Source: Gymnopus androsaceus JB14 (Eukaryota > Basidiomycota > Agaricomycetes > Agaricales > Omphalotaceae). Taken from it: 64,000 nt of DNA. Position 1 is the first letter of the stretch. Each line of letters opens with the position of its first letter. Positions 44,435-56,770 of the stretch are shown here, piece by piece. Below the pieces are notes generated by a model that was not told the DNA's origin, searched no databases, and saw only the letters and a program-made list of their open reading frames with translations. Position numbers and translations under genes: made by a program. The stretch covers positions 62,001 to 126,000 of the forward strand of contig ML769535.1 of assembly GCA_009733575.1 (NCBI GenBank), read 5' to 3'.

Positions 44435-45289
44435 TCACCATTCAATGCTTCCGTACATATCATTCAACACTAGCGCAATCTCATGAATCTCATCCGATAT
44501 TTCTATCCTCTTTTCCTGACATACGTCCAAGTCCTTTATCGCTTTCTCCATAATCTTCTTCACCTTGTGCGACCTGGACACCGCCTCCGTGGGTATATTA
44601 AACACATGCGCACACGAAGGGCACTCAAAAGAATTCCCCAAGTCACTTCTAATTATACCAACCACATCATCGTCCTTTACCTGCATCTCGATATCGTCAG
44701 CTACTGCCGATAAATCAACAATGGATCGCCAAAATTCATCGTCTTCCTCAAACTTTCCGCGGATCTGACCATCGAGTTTGTTGTGAATGTCTGAAATATC
44801 GTTCCATAAGTGACCAAATGCCTTGTTAAACTCTGGATTTTCATCAACTTCAGCACCGATAGTTGTATTTCGGAGCGCCATCCACCTTGGGTTGAGGATG
44901 AATTCCTCTTCCAATACGTTGAGCTTGGAAAGGAGGTCGGTACGAATTTCGGTAAGGGCGTTTTCGAGCTGGGAAAGTGCCTCTTTCGTGTAGGTGGAGG
45001 CTTTGAGAGCCGACTCGAAGTCCTCTTCTGCGATCCCACAGCCCCGCGCGCTCAGATAATAATCACTGATGTCAACGGCGGAACCGACCGCTTTAATCTC
45101 CCGTTCAGCAGAAGCAAGGTGAGCTTCAAAGGTAACTTTTATAGCACTAAGGCGATCGGGGAATTGGTCAAGCTTGTCGATGGTCTTCTGGATGAGATGA
45201 ATGAAGAAGGGGATGGGGCAGATGCTGTCGTAATCTTCCGAGTCCAAGTCGTCCAAGTCCAAGTCGTTGAAACGGGAAGTGCTATTCAT
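44435..45289 (-). CDS. Conserved acidic coiled-coil protein with one CxxC
   Basis: Intact single-exon frame of 284 residues. An acidic N-terminus (DLDLDDLDSEDYDS) is followed by helical, coiled-coil-like stretches (HLIQKTIDKLDQF, ALSQLENALTEIRTDLLSKL), a NPRWMALRNTTIGAEVDENP centre, and FECPSCAHVFNIPTE at about 220, half of a zinc-ribbon-like site. A second helical part follows (VKKIMEKAIKDLDVCQEKRI). I do not recognise the family. A paralogue with mostly conservative changes lies at 63376-64000. Its promoter side faces 45.3 kb. Confidence 0.75.
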   Translation of the reverse strand: MNSTSRFNDLDLDDLDSEDYDSICPIPFFIHLIQKTIDKLDQFPDRLSAIKVTFEAHLASAEREIKAVGSAVDISDYYLSARGCGIAEEDFESALKASTYTKEALSQLENALTEIRTDLLSKLNVLEEEFILNPRWMALRNTTIGAEVDENPEFNKAFGHLWNDISDIHNKLDGQIRGKFEEDDEFWRSIVDLSAVADDIEMQVKDDDVVGIIRSDLGNSFECPSCAHVFNIPTEAVSRSHKVKKIMEKAIKDLDVCQEKRIEISDEIHEIALVLNDMYGSIEW

Positions 45290-46639
45290 TACTTGAACGT
45301 AGGCGAAAATTAGTTTTAGTCATCAGTAAATACTTCCAAGAAACATTACCTGTGGTGGGTGATATAGTTCTCGGGGGGTGGTAAAGAAAATCAAGTGATA
45401 CAGTGGCCTTTTATACCTTTCCGATATGCCACTGCCCATCTGAAACTATGAGGGATACGGTCACTGATCATAATCATAAGTAACTTGCGCTCTTCCAAGA
45501 ACAAAGAACCATTCTTATTCATTTCTTTGTAGAAAACGCAGAATTAGTGCGATTCAATCATCCCAAAAGAGCCATTGTTCTTCTTTGTTATGGTAGTGAC
45601 CAACGCCTGCCAGAAAAAGTGTGGGAATCAAGTTAGCGCCAGTGCTTTACCTTCGAAAAAAGTGGATGCACCAGCTGCGGCTGTAACCACATTGCCTAGC
45701 AGCTAGGTACAGTGGAACAAAATGATTATAATAGCAATCTATACGTTTTGTTCATAAAAAATTCCTCAAAAGTTATGAGGAACCGCTCGGAACAGTACTT
45801 AGATGGTGCAGAAAAAGGTATTAATGACCCATACATATTAATTTTTTTTTGAACAAAACGTTCAAAAAGCATTTCTAAACATTTTTTTCTCCCAAAATTT
45901 GTCGAGATGTGAAGTCGTTGAAGCTGTAGGTGGTGCATCGAAATCGCCGTGGAAAACAGTACGAACGTTTAAGCGCCCGTCGAGACTAGGGCATAATTTT
46001 GGCATAATTTCATCCTTCGACCAACCTTCGACGCTCTTTCAGACTTCTCGTCTCACTTTTATAACAGAATTATATACCTATATCTTGCTCTATCATTAAG
46101 TCCTACAATGTGTCCCAAATCTGCTGCTCTAGCTGACTATAATCCTCAAATAATCCCTTCGAATCGATTTGCCATCTTCTTTTAAGCGCCGTTGCTTAGT
46201 CAGCGCCAAATCCACTAGCGGCGTTGGTCACTACCATAACAATTTGTTATCCTTTAACTTCTCGGTTCCCGGTGCTTGTGGATATAATTCTAAGGTGGAT
46301 AAATTTAAACGTACATATGTTCTTGCGGGATAGTACTTCAGAGTACAAAGGAACAGAGCTGGCAAAAAGAGATTAGTTTGCTTCTCTTGCATGTTACGAT
46401 CTGCTTTCTTGTCCATCTCATTTCACCACCTCTCTCCGCTGTACATATGAATCATGATATTTACGACACTTGTGCGCTCAATTCATCCGATACGCTCTTT
46501 ACGATAGTTACTATATACATACTGGTGAATTCGAGTCGTATTTTCCATTCCTATCGTTTACCGAAAATCCTGTTTCCTCCCCAAGCCTTATTTTAGTTTC
46601 TGCGGTATCATATTGCAGACAGGATAGCTTTTTAAATTC
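45290..46639. other. No gene seen
   Basis: Promoter side of the coiled-coil gene followed by AT-rich DNA. Short frames lack motifs. Confidence 0.5.
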
Positions 46640-47318
46640 CTACTTTGTCCCTACCCATTCGCTATGACCGTATGTATAGACAAATTCGAAAACAAAGAAA
46701 TCATTCAACCTTTTCAAAAACCATAACCAAGCCAGGTAGCTGTGATATTTGCGCAATCTCGCTCGAGTCCTTGAAGTGAGAACCGTCCGTTTTCACCTTT
46801 TGTAAACGAACCAGTCCATCCAGTTCTCCTGTCCAACAAGCATCATCTGGCCACCATCGAGAGAGGATCATGGCTGTTCCAGGAAGAAGAAAGGTATCAC
46901 CCGCCATAAGTCAATGCCCGTAAGAAAAAACTGAAATTAAATACATGGTTAAAGATTCGGAGTGACCTGGTTGTGGGCAAGAGAGATAGGATATTGGTCA
47001 AGCCAAGGTAGCGTGCTCCTGACGGGTAAATGGGTATGAATTGCGCAATATCAGAGATGTCAACTCGAACATGGAGCGAGGCTTTAAGCTAGCTAGGCCT
47101 AAAGCAATCAGGCTGTCGTTGTTACGCAAGAATCCTCACTAGCCTTTAGGCCTATAAGCTAGCTACATCAGTAGCAATGTCCTCGAAATTTTGGTCCATC
47201 TGAGATAGTATAGTTATCATATACCTTCCTCAACTCGTGCACCTTGTCTTCAAGACCCTCTATCTGAATCTCCGTGTCAGATACTTGATCTCGAAGGACG
47301 AATATACCATTTGGTTCA
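46640..47318 (-). pseudogene. F-box relic, cut by the copia insertion
   Basis: 46640-47200 matches the 3' third of the intact F-box gene at 41724-43334 (shared LPGLV, SRWWPDDA). 47218-47318 jumps to its N-terminal coil (DTEIQIEGLEDKVHELRK), so about 1 kb of the middle is deleted. At 47318, in sequence equal to the intact gene's TTTGGTCCA|AGCC, the copia LTR begins. Confidence 0.8.
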
Positions 47319-47839
47319 TGTTGAAAGGATCTGATGCTTACGATAGTGACGTCATTGATTGACTCGACATGAGTCTTTCGTTCCGTTAATACTCCTTGAA
47401 ACACCTTTGTAGCTGCGCTACATAAGGCAACAGCACTGTCTTTGTATTTGCTCAATAAGCATGCTAGACGCTGTAATTATGCTATTCGCTATTGCTATAA
47501 ATATGATACATACGCTTATGAAGCATATGAACTGTTCAATACATTAGTAGTCGAACGTAGTCGTAATTACTCGATCACACATTGTACTTACATGCTGTTG
47601 AACCATTATGATCGTACCCTATGCCCTAAGCCACCTTACTATGATACTGTATAGTTGTAGTCATACTTAGTATAAATACTGTACTTAGTATCCGTACTCT
47701 TTAGCACACTCAGTTGTACTACTACTTGTCTATACAAGAACTCTTCGCTCTCCAACTAGTCCTCCAGACCAGTCTACTTGCTACATAACCAGGTGAGTAA
47801 TGGATCTCACCATTTGTTGATCATATGTCTGCTTCAACA
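47319..47839 (+). repeat. 5' LTR of the copia element
   Basis: 521 bp, starting TGTTGAAAGGATC and ending GCTTCAACA. TGTTGAA and TTCAACA are the terminal inverted repeats, with TG...CA ends. The last five bases before it are GTTCA, the presumed target duplication, which cannot be checked on the far side because of the N gap. Confidence 0.88.
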
Positions 47840-47854
47840 GGTTATGGGCCCGGA
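47840..47854 (+). promoter_or_regulatory. Primer binding site, half-tRNA type
   Basis: GGTTATGGGCCCGGA directly follows the LTR. It is complementary to the anticodon-stem region around the CAU anticodon of initiator tRNA-Met, the half-tRNA priming known for copia-type elements, rather than to a tRNA 3' end. Confidence 0.65.
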
Positions 47855-48605
47855 TTTGCTCGACGAAGGTCGTTACACCATTGCGTCTTTGACAAATGGT
47901 TGATCGCGTTAACGAACTCATCTGGTCCTACCTTGTAGACATTAGGCACGATGATTAAGTGGCTTCGGGTTTGGGTGTAAATGGTAATCATTGATTCGCT
48001 TTGTTACCTCTTTTTCCGGAAGAGCCTAAAATATATAAGGCTTCTTCAATTGAACTAACTATTACCTACACTGTATATACACAGGCACTCCACGTTGAAC
48101 GAACTTTTGGCAGTTCCTATTCACTTAGGGCTGTTTGCGGGCCGATTCCTGCTCCCAGGTAGTCTTCTGCCGCTATGTGAATAATCAAAAGCATATGCGC
48201 GTAGGCTGGGCAATTGCGAACATGTGAGGGTTTCTTGGCCTCCTACTGTAGTATTCCCCCATATTGCCTTAAGTCCCTTAAACACCTATTAGGTCTGAAT
48301 GCTCGCTTTCTGAACCTTGAATCTTAATTGATTCTACTGGTAAAGAAAACATGAGTCATGACAATTCAAACGGTTTTCTCTTGGCATATGGTTTTTGTAT
48401 ATAGTTTTAGTTCAAACTTGCTGATGCGGGATGTGTATGACCCAATCAGAGATGGAAAAATGGATGGATATTAACAAACTGCGATCACACCACAACAAAG
48501 TCTAAATGGGTAATCACCAAAGTCAAGTGAATCTGAGATTCATAATCTTGGACATGTCAAACATCTTAATTGATCGTTACTGACAAGTTCATAACCAGAA
48601 TCACA

Positions 48606-51600
48606 ATGTCTTCTACCTCTGCAATTAACGCTGTTCCCCTCTTCGACGGTTCCAACTACAATGATTGGTTGTCTGGAATGAAGGCCTACCTTCAAGTCCA
48701 AAAACTTTTTGGACATGCCTCTGGCACTAAGGTTTGCCCGTCTCCTACTGGCAGTCCTGCTACCAATCAGGATGCTCTTGATGCCTGGGATGAGAACGAC
48801 GGTGCCGCTATCGGTGCCATCTCTCTCCGCTTGCCTAACCACATTAGGCAAACGGCAATCAAGGCCACTGCTAGGCTGACCTGGCAACAACTAGAGACCA
48901 CCTATGGTACTCCTGGCGCCGCTGGACTCTTTGGAATCTTCCAAGAGGCCATTGGTTTTGAGATTGCTGAGAACTCCGATCCGGCTATGCCGATCGCCAC
49001 TCTCACTTTGATCTTTGGCCGCCTTGATGCCTCAGGTCTCACCTTGTCAGAACCTGTCAAAGCCATGGTTCTTCTTGCCGCACTTCCTCGTGCTTGGGAT
49101 GGTTTAGCAATGACAATGTTGAGCCAACATACTGGCACAAATCTCACTTTAGCTGCCATCATCCCCAAGATTCAGGATGAATACAATCGTCGCCGCTCTA
49201 ATGCCACATCGCTCGCTTCTCGCCTTTCCACGGTGAACAAGAAGCGTAAGTCGAAGAACTCCTGGTCGAAACAAAAGAAGCAGAAGCAAAATGCTGATGC
49301 ATCTGGTTCAAACCAACAGGCTTCTTCCTCCAGTGGCAATAGCGGCAACAACGATAAAGGCAATCAGAAGAAGAAATGGAAAGGCAAAGGCAAACCCCAC
49401 GCAAATGAGGCTTCCACCGACAATCCGCTCCCGGTTGCTAACTTCGCCTCTTTCTCATCCTCCGCCGATCCTCTTAAGGATATTGACCCTTACACGGGCA
49501 AACTTGATCCTCTCCTCAGAGATATGAAGATAGAGGAACAAGAGTTGCCGCCTGATTGGGCTCAAACTCAAATCGATGATGGCTTTGCCAGAATCGACAA
49601 TTACGACGAGGAAATGTACGGATCTGGCAATGAACGTACTTCTTACTGGCAAGTCCCTTTTAATTTCCTTAAAAAGAAAATCTCTAATTCATTGCATCGG
49701 CTAAACAGAGCTTCTACTATAAATAACGATACTTTGCATGAACATTTGTACCATGCAACTAGTTCTTATTTATTTGATTCTGTACTTACGCCTGAGCCTC
49801 TTGATGAGGCAAAATATATAAATTTTATGCATGCAATTACTGAGAGTAAGGAACTCCCTGAGAATAATGTAAGAATACAAGCAACAATGTATGACATATC
49901 TTGGTTACTTGATTCTGGCGCTTCACACCATTTTACTCCGAATATCGAAGATTTTGCTGATTACAAGGAATGGAGAAATCCTATTCCACTTGTATCTGCA
50001 GATAAGAAATCTCGTTCACATGTACTTGGCGCTGGAACTGTATATATTCGTCATGAAAATGGAACAGGTGTTACCCACACGACTAAGTTACACCCAGTGT
50101 ATTACCAGCCCGATAGCCCACATTGCCTTATTTCAATTGGTCAATTAAATAAAAATGGCTGCTATACAGTCATTAATGGAGATCAAAGTCAGATACGCAA
50201 TAAGTCAAATCGTAAAATCATTATGACTGGAAAACCGTATAATACCGGTGATTCGCTCCACTGGCTTCACGCTGACGTGTTGAACCCTGAAGCACAAATA
50301 TTCAATATGGTTTCCATCGATTACGACTTGTGGCATAACCGATTTGCCCATCCAGGCAATGAGATCCTTAAACATGCTCCTGCTAACGTCAAAGGTCTTC
50401 CTAAGATACCTACTCCTACTGAAAAACACATCTGTAAAGGTTGTGTTATTGGTAAAGAACCACAGAAATCATACCCCTCTTCATCTAAACGTGCCAAACA
50501 TCCTCTAGAACTTGTGCACTTTGATTTGACCGAATTACTGATTCAGTCTTATCATAAATATAAATATATTGTCACATTCTTGGATGATTGTTTGTCTTAC
50601 GCTTACTCAGTCAAACTATGTCTTAAGTCCGAAGCTTTCCTCGCTTTTAATCAATTTAAAGCATGGGCCGAAAAGCAAACCGGACGTAAAATCAAAAAGA
50701 TACGTATTGATCGAGGGGGAGAATTCTTATCGGATCAATTTATCAATTATCTCAAAACAGAAGGTATCGAGGTCAATAAATCTGAACCTCATGTTCATCA
50801 ACAGAACGGTCGCGCTGAACACATACATCGCACTCTAATAGATAAATCAGAAGCTATGCGACACCACGCTTGCTGCCCTGATTCTTGGTGGGAATTTTCA
50901 TATTCCACATCTATGCATGTATACAACTGCACTCTGATCCGTTGATTGAATTGGAAAACACCTATTGAAATCTTCTTATGGAACAAACCGGATGTTTCTT
51001 ATTTCAGAACATTTGGTTGTGGTGCATACGTGTTCATTCCACGTGCACAACGGAAGAATAAATTATCTCCGCATTCCGAAGCAATGATTTTCATAGGTTA
51101 CGACACAGGAAGCAAAGGATATATCTTCATGCGTAGTAATAATGCACTATACTATGGTGCTCAAGCTCGCTTTATTGAAGATTGGTTTCCACGCTGCTGT
51201 GATTCTGACAAGAGTCATAAACCCTCCAATAAACCTAGTCCTATCATACCAAGTGATAAACCCCCAACACGACCAACTGATGATCCTGCTGATAATGGAT
51301 CTTCAGATGACAATGATCCTTATGATCCTAGTCATATCCCATTTACTTCTCCTGATGAACCAGATCATTCTCCTGTACAGCCAGGAAATTTTGACAATGA
51401 TCCGGATGATGCCGATGACATTTATACAAATGCACCCACATCTCGGCGCACATCACGAGAAACTAGTCCGGAACGTCCACGTTCTCCTACCCCTCATGAT
51501 AATGAAATTCCTCACGAACAGCCTCCACCGGTCCCACCTAAACCTAATTGGTACGACCCGGAAGCTATTGCTGAATGGAAAAGTAAAAATCCTGTCCGCA

Positions 51601-53580
51601 CCCGAACTGCTCCTATTCATCCTGGTTTAATTCCTACCACTCGCGAAAATATTCGCAAGGCTTCTACTTGGAAACGACAAGCTCAAAAGGTCAAAGAGAA
51701 TACTCTTAATGACACTCATACTAGACAAAAAGTAGACCGAAATAAAAAGGTCGAAGAAAAACGTCAAGTTCGTGTCAATGTTCCTAAACCAAACGAGCCT
51801 AGTACAAGTACACAACCTATCATTGATCCCGATTGTCATGCATCTCCTATAGATCTTGACACTCCACCGGCATCTCCCATTCGGGAAGATGAAGATCATG
51901 ATGATGGTGAACAGGAAGAACCATGGTTTGAAGAGATTAACTTCTCTCGTATAGTTCAGGAAGGGGGAGTAGAATTACAGAACTTCTTACTTTCGCAATT
52001 GATTCCCTTTACTTACGAAATGGAACTTAAAAATTTCCTTTCAAGTACACCTGACACCTGGAGTTCTACTCGGCATTATCGGCATCTTCCTGCTGATGAA
52101 CAGGCAAAATGGGATCATGCATGTAAAGAAGAACTGGACGGACTTCGCAAACGCAAAGTATTTGAGGAAGTCAAAATCCCTCACGGTCGTAAACCAATCA
52201 AATGTTGTTGGGTCTTTAATAAAAAGAAAGACGGTCGCTACAAAGCCCGACTTGTCGCTAAAGGCTTTTCACAACAATTTGGTATCGATTATAACAAGTT
52301 GTTTTTGCCAGTTGCGCGATTTGAAACTGTTAGAACTCTTCTCGCTTTAGAAGACTGGGAAATCCAGGCTTTAGACGTCAAACAGGCTTATTTGTACAGC
52401 AAGCTTGATGAAGAGATCTATATGGAACAACCCGAAGGTTTCGTTAAGGACAAAACCAAGGTTTGGAGGTTACATCGCTCATTATACGGTCTGAAACAAA
52501 GTGGCTTATCCTGGTGGAAAGAAATGAATTGATCCATGGGTAAACTGGGATTCAAACGCACTAGTTCAGATGGTGGTGTATACACCTTCAAAGAAAAAGG
52601 CAAAACCGTAATTGCCATTGTATATGTAGACGACACTCTCTTCATGGGATCTGACAAATCCCTGGTAATGAAGAAAAAAGAGCAATTCATGAAAACATGG
52701 GAATGTCGCGATCTTGGTGAACCTAAAGAGTTCCTAGGAATGCGCATTAAACGAGACCGATCTAAAAAGAAGTTGATCCTTGATCAACGTGACTATCTCA
52801 ATAAAATCATTAAACGATTTGGGATGTCAAACTTTAAAGACACTCACACTGCCCCATTACCTTCTTCATGGAATCCTCGTGAAAACGATGGAAAAGTCAA
52901 TCAGAAACTCCGACAGAAGTTTCAACAAGTCATTGGATCTTTACTATATCTAATGCTTGGCACACGCCCTGACATCGATTTCGCTGTCATAAAAATGAGT
53001 CAATACTCAGCCAATCCAAGTCCGGATCACCTAAACAAAGCGCTTCACATAATCCGTTACTTAATGTATACTCAGAAATATGAAATAGTTTTTGACGGTA
53101 ACTCTGATGAAGGATTTATGGCATACTGTGATTCAGATTGGGCCTCTGATACAGATGATCGAAAATCCCATACTGGGATGATCATACAATTGGCCGCTGC
53201 TCCAATCTGTTGGGTTTCCCATAAACAGAAAACTGTTGCACTCTCATCCACTGAAGCCGAATACATGGCATTGTCAGACTCCTGTTGACAACTCGAGTGG
53301 CTTCGATCTTTATTCAATGAGATCGGAATTCCTATTCAATCATTACCATTATGTGGTGATAATCAAGGTTCGATCTTCCTCGCTTCTAATCCAATTCAAG
53401 AGCGAAGAACGAAACACATTGATATTCGCTTCCACTATATTCGGGAAAAAATTGAAAATAAGACATGTCGAACTATTCTATGTTCGAACAGAAGATAACA
53501 TTGCAGATATTCTGACAAAGAATCTTGCGTTAATTAAATTCAAGAAATTCCAAGATCTTCTTGGCATTACATTTCTTTGA
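48606..53580 (+). pseudogene. copia gag-pol polyprotein with three TGA stops and one frame shift
   Basis: One frame from MSSTSAINAVPLFDGSNYND (gag) onward. Gag has the LTWQQLETTYGTPG region and a Lys/Asn-rich tail, but I see no CCHC knuckle. Protease: WLLDSGASHHFT. Pre-integrase: LWHNRFAHPG and a CKGC pair. Integrase: HFDLTELL, IRIDRGGEF, QQNGRAE. RT: AIVYVDDTLF. RNase H: YCDSDWASDTDD, LSSTEAEYMALSDSC and RRTKHIDIRFHYIR. Stops are TGA at 50943, 52530 and 53286, all in the same frame and each where the family usually has Arg. A one-base shift near 53463 is needed to reach the ending TKNLALIKFKKFQDLLG. It cannot make a full polyprotein itself but could be mobilised in trans. Confidence 0.88.
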
Positions 53581-53680
53581 TAAATCTTCGATGACCGTAC
53601 GCTAAGTCATATCAAAAACTAGAACGTGGTTCTAAGTCCTTAAAGCTTAATTCCCTATCACTACTCTTAGCGAGGGGGAG

Positions 53681-53792
53681 TGTTGAAAGGATCTGACGCT
53701 TACGATAGTGACGTCATTGATTGACTCGACATGAGTCTTTCGTTCCGTTAATACTCCTTGAAACACCTTTGTAGCTGCGCTACATAAGGCAA
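53681..53792 (+). repeat. 3' LTR of the copia element, truncated by the gap
   Basis: It begins TGTTGAAAGGATCTGACGC after the purine run GCGAGGGGGAG and matches the first 112 bases of the 5' LTR with a single C/T difference. Confidence 0.9.
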
Positions 53793-53817
53793 NNNNNNNN
53801 NNNNNNNNNNNNNNNNN
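53793..53817. other. Assembly gap of 25 N
   Basis: The two sides were joined by scaffolding, not read through. The sequence after it does not continue the F-box relic that precedes the copia element. Confidence 0.99.
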
Positions 53818-54735
53818 CAGTATCCCACCTTCGAGGTCGAGTATCTGACACGGAGATGTCAGATAAAGGGTCTTGAAGATAAGATGCACGAGTTGAGGAG
53901 GGTATATCGAAGCTCAAGAATCAGGAGCTTCAGAGGCCATGAAGCCAAATCTCCTCATTGTTGCGTCCAAAAAGACGCAAAGCTCGTTGGAGATTGCTTC
54001 CCTCCGAAATGTTTCTCCTACCTATCCGTCGACTCTCCACCGGAGATTCTGTTGCGAAATCCTTTGGAACTCGCACGGCAGGTCGCTTGGGTATATCGTT
54101 CCGCTCGACATATATCCTTTGTCAAATGTGGTGTCGCTTGGCAAAAGATCGCCTATGCTCACCTCGGCTCTGGTCAGCATTATACCTTTCGCTAGACGAG
54201 CACCCGCATATGTTTAAGGGGAAAGCCGGTGGGTCAAAAGATGGATTCTCGCAGCCAAAAGTACTCCCTTGGACTTTCATTTTGACTTCACGGATAGTTA
54301 CCCTGCTGTGCCGCACAACAATAAACCCGAATCGTTGGCCTACATGGTGGATTGCTGCCACCAGATCCGTTTGCTCGACCTCTGCGCGCCTTTATCGACC
54401 TTTCTTCCCATTTTCACACTGCCATGCTCTTCTCTGCCCATTACTAGGAAGCGGTCCATGTCTCGCTCGCTCAAATTGCCCGTCACCAAGAATAAAATGG
54501 AGGTGCTCCTTAGGAGCGTCTAAGTTACGAATGCTTAGCATTATAAGAAGTCCTGCCTCCGATGAAGGTCCATTCCCAAAACTTAGCCATCCCTGTGGAA
54601 CAGTTGACCTCATTAACAATTGGATGCACACGATTACGACATACAAAAACAGGATTCCTAGCGCGGACATATTGCAATCGGTGCAAAAAACCTTGTCAGC
54701 CCTTCCCGGAAACCTAGATAATTGTGTGGATTAAG
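53818..54735 (+). pseudogene. F-box gene copy, many frame shifts
   Basis: Plus-strand counterpart of 43280-42360. Fragments of the intact protein appear in all three frames (KMHELRR-like, PPEIL, LARQV, CHQIRLLDLCAPLSTFLPIF). No frame exceeds a few dozen matching residues. Confidence 0.8.
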
Positions 54736-56372
54736 CACCAACTCTCTAGTATCTTTACCTGCATTAAAGTCGCTTCAGGTCTGCTTGTCATTAGGGTAAT
54801 TGCGACTGTAACTCCTTTGCTGTCTTAATACACCTGCTCCTCGAACATTTAATTATCTCTCAGACGGACACAAAGTTTCAAGGACATTTCCACAGTGTGC
54901 TAACCTAAAGCATCCTCTCACATGTTGAGTTGGTCGTCTTCGACCATGTCACTTGTCTATTTGCGCTTTTTTTTGAATCCGCTCTCGGTAAGATGGTATA
55001 TGTTTCTTTGCCTGATAACCGGGTTAATGCGGCTTTATATTCGCTAACTTTATTTTTATGTTATCTCTCTTGCCTCACTAAGCATTGGTCACTCCTGAAT
55101 CTTTAACCATAGATTTATTTCAGTTTTCTCTTACGGGCATTGACTTTTTTATTGATTGTTGCTGATTTTTATGTCTTCTTCTCTCTATATATAGTCTCTA
55201 TCTGATTGGGAGCTGGATCGGCTTTTCTGTTTTATGTTATCTCTTCTTATGTCTATTATACTAGCCATTTATTTTCCTTTCTCTCTTGTATGGGTGGTCC
55301 ATATGTATTGGTGCTTATGGATGATAGGTAGGCCTGATATTTTGGACTTTTAGTTCGTTGTCAGATGGTGAAATTTATGACTTGTGTCCGTCTTCAAGGT
55401 ACTTCTATTTACGAAAATATTTTGCACAAATTTATCGCTATTGCTACTCTGGCTTATGTTGTGGATTTGGATTTTTATGGAATGGTACTATCTCTGTGCT
55501 TCTGTTATCGTCTTTTTTTATTTTCATTTATGACATTATGTTCAATACGGCTTAGTGATAAAATTGTTTTGTATTATCTCTAGTTTGTTTTATTATTATT
55601 ATTATCTTGAATAAGTTTATATATACTCGCATGGTTATCAGTATTTGTTTTGGTATTATTTCTTTATGTGTTCTATCTCTATTGTCTGGAGATCGCATGA
55701 TTGGTTTTTTTACGGGAATGTTACCGATGTTCCATGACTATTTTTTACAGTTTCATGATGTGCTAGCATTGCTGATATTAGCAGCCTGTAGGGAGGTATA
55801 TATTTTTACTATGGGATCTTGGAATTGCGATGCCTGGATTATTGAGAGTGCGAATCAAGCATGTGATCTCTTTACATCTTTGTATCTATTATTTTTATCT
55901 TTTCTCTGATATATATGGCTTCTGATATGATAGCTTCCTCATAGCTTCTGTTTTGGTAACCGTTATCATTAATTTGATAGCATTCGTTCGAGCTCCCTAT
56001 TGTTTCATTTTTGCTCATTGTAACTTTCCGATGTCTCGCAAGCTCCCTGGGATTCTTCCTAATCTACAAAGCGGAGCCACGAATACAAGAACAGCTAAAC
56101 TACTCATGGCGTCTGGTGTCTGACAGATGCTTCGGGAGCTTCTCCTTTTCAATTGGTAGTGCGTGTAACTATTTATAACTATTTCTAGATCTGTTAGTCG
56201 ATATGTAATATTCCTTTCTGAAGCTTGGTTGAAGGATTTTGCTTATTAATTGCTATATTATGCTTCCGATCTGTATTTGTTTTCTATTCTTTTTTTTGGG
56301 TAATTCATATTTGTGCTTTTCGGTGTATCAGAAGCGGCTGTTCTCTTAGTATCAGTCGAGTCGTCTTAGAGG

Positions 56373-56770
56373 TTGCTGAAAACTGATCTTTGGTGTCATG
56401 CTCGCTTTTTTGTACTGCTCTACGGGATCGTGTCGGCCGCAGTCATTGAGATATACAGGAAGATCTTGACATCCAATCCGGACACGTACCTCCGGAACGT
56501 GCTTCTAAAAAATTTCTCGTACTGCACCGACGTCGTGATGTCTACGCCATTCCGAAATGAACCAGTATTCCTTGGAACACTAGGTTGTCGCCGTGGTGTT
56601 TCGGGCAGGTTGCAAATACTGGAGATCGGTTGGTTCTGGGGGTTTCAACCTCGCTCTGGTCCTCTTTGGCCTAAACTTGTCTAAACAATCTGGGACGCAG
56701 ATAGCATTGGGGGGATCTGGTTGCACGATAAAGTTGATGTCAATTGGCCATTGGAAGAGATCTAGATTAG
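56373..56770 (+). pseudogene. Copy of the truncated F-box fragment
   Basis: Plus-strand counterpart of 41085-40714: AAVIEIYRKI, then frame-shifted PEVLLK/FSYCTDVV, GRLQILEIG and LMSIGHWKRSRLDSN. It is inside the inverted arm. Confidence 0.75.

Larger units (their letters stand above)
47319..53792 (+). mobile_element. Ty1/copia LTR retrotransposon, nearly full-length, inactivated
   Basis: 5' LTR 47319-47839, primer site at 47840, gag-pol frame 48606-53580, polypurine tract just before 53681, and 112 bases of the 3' LTR before the N gap. Domain order protease-integrase-RT-RNase H is that of Ty1/copia. The two LTR ends differ at one position in the 112 comparable bases, a C/T at a CpG, so insertion is recent. 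Confidence 0.92.

Noticed and set aside
50943..53288. TGA as a recoded sense codon in copia
   Set aside because: TGA acts as a normal stop in other genes of this window, and CGA-to-TGA deamination explains all three.
55000..55910. Hydrophobic plus-strand frames (Phe/Leu/Ile-rich) resembling a membrane protein
   Set aside because: They result from the T-rich low-quality part of the inverted arm, which aligns loosely with 41.4-42.0 kb.
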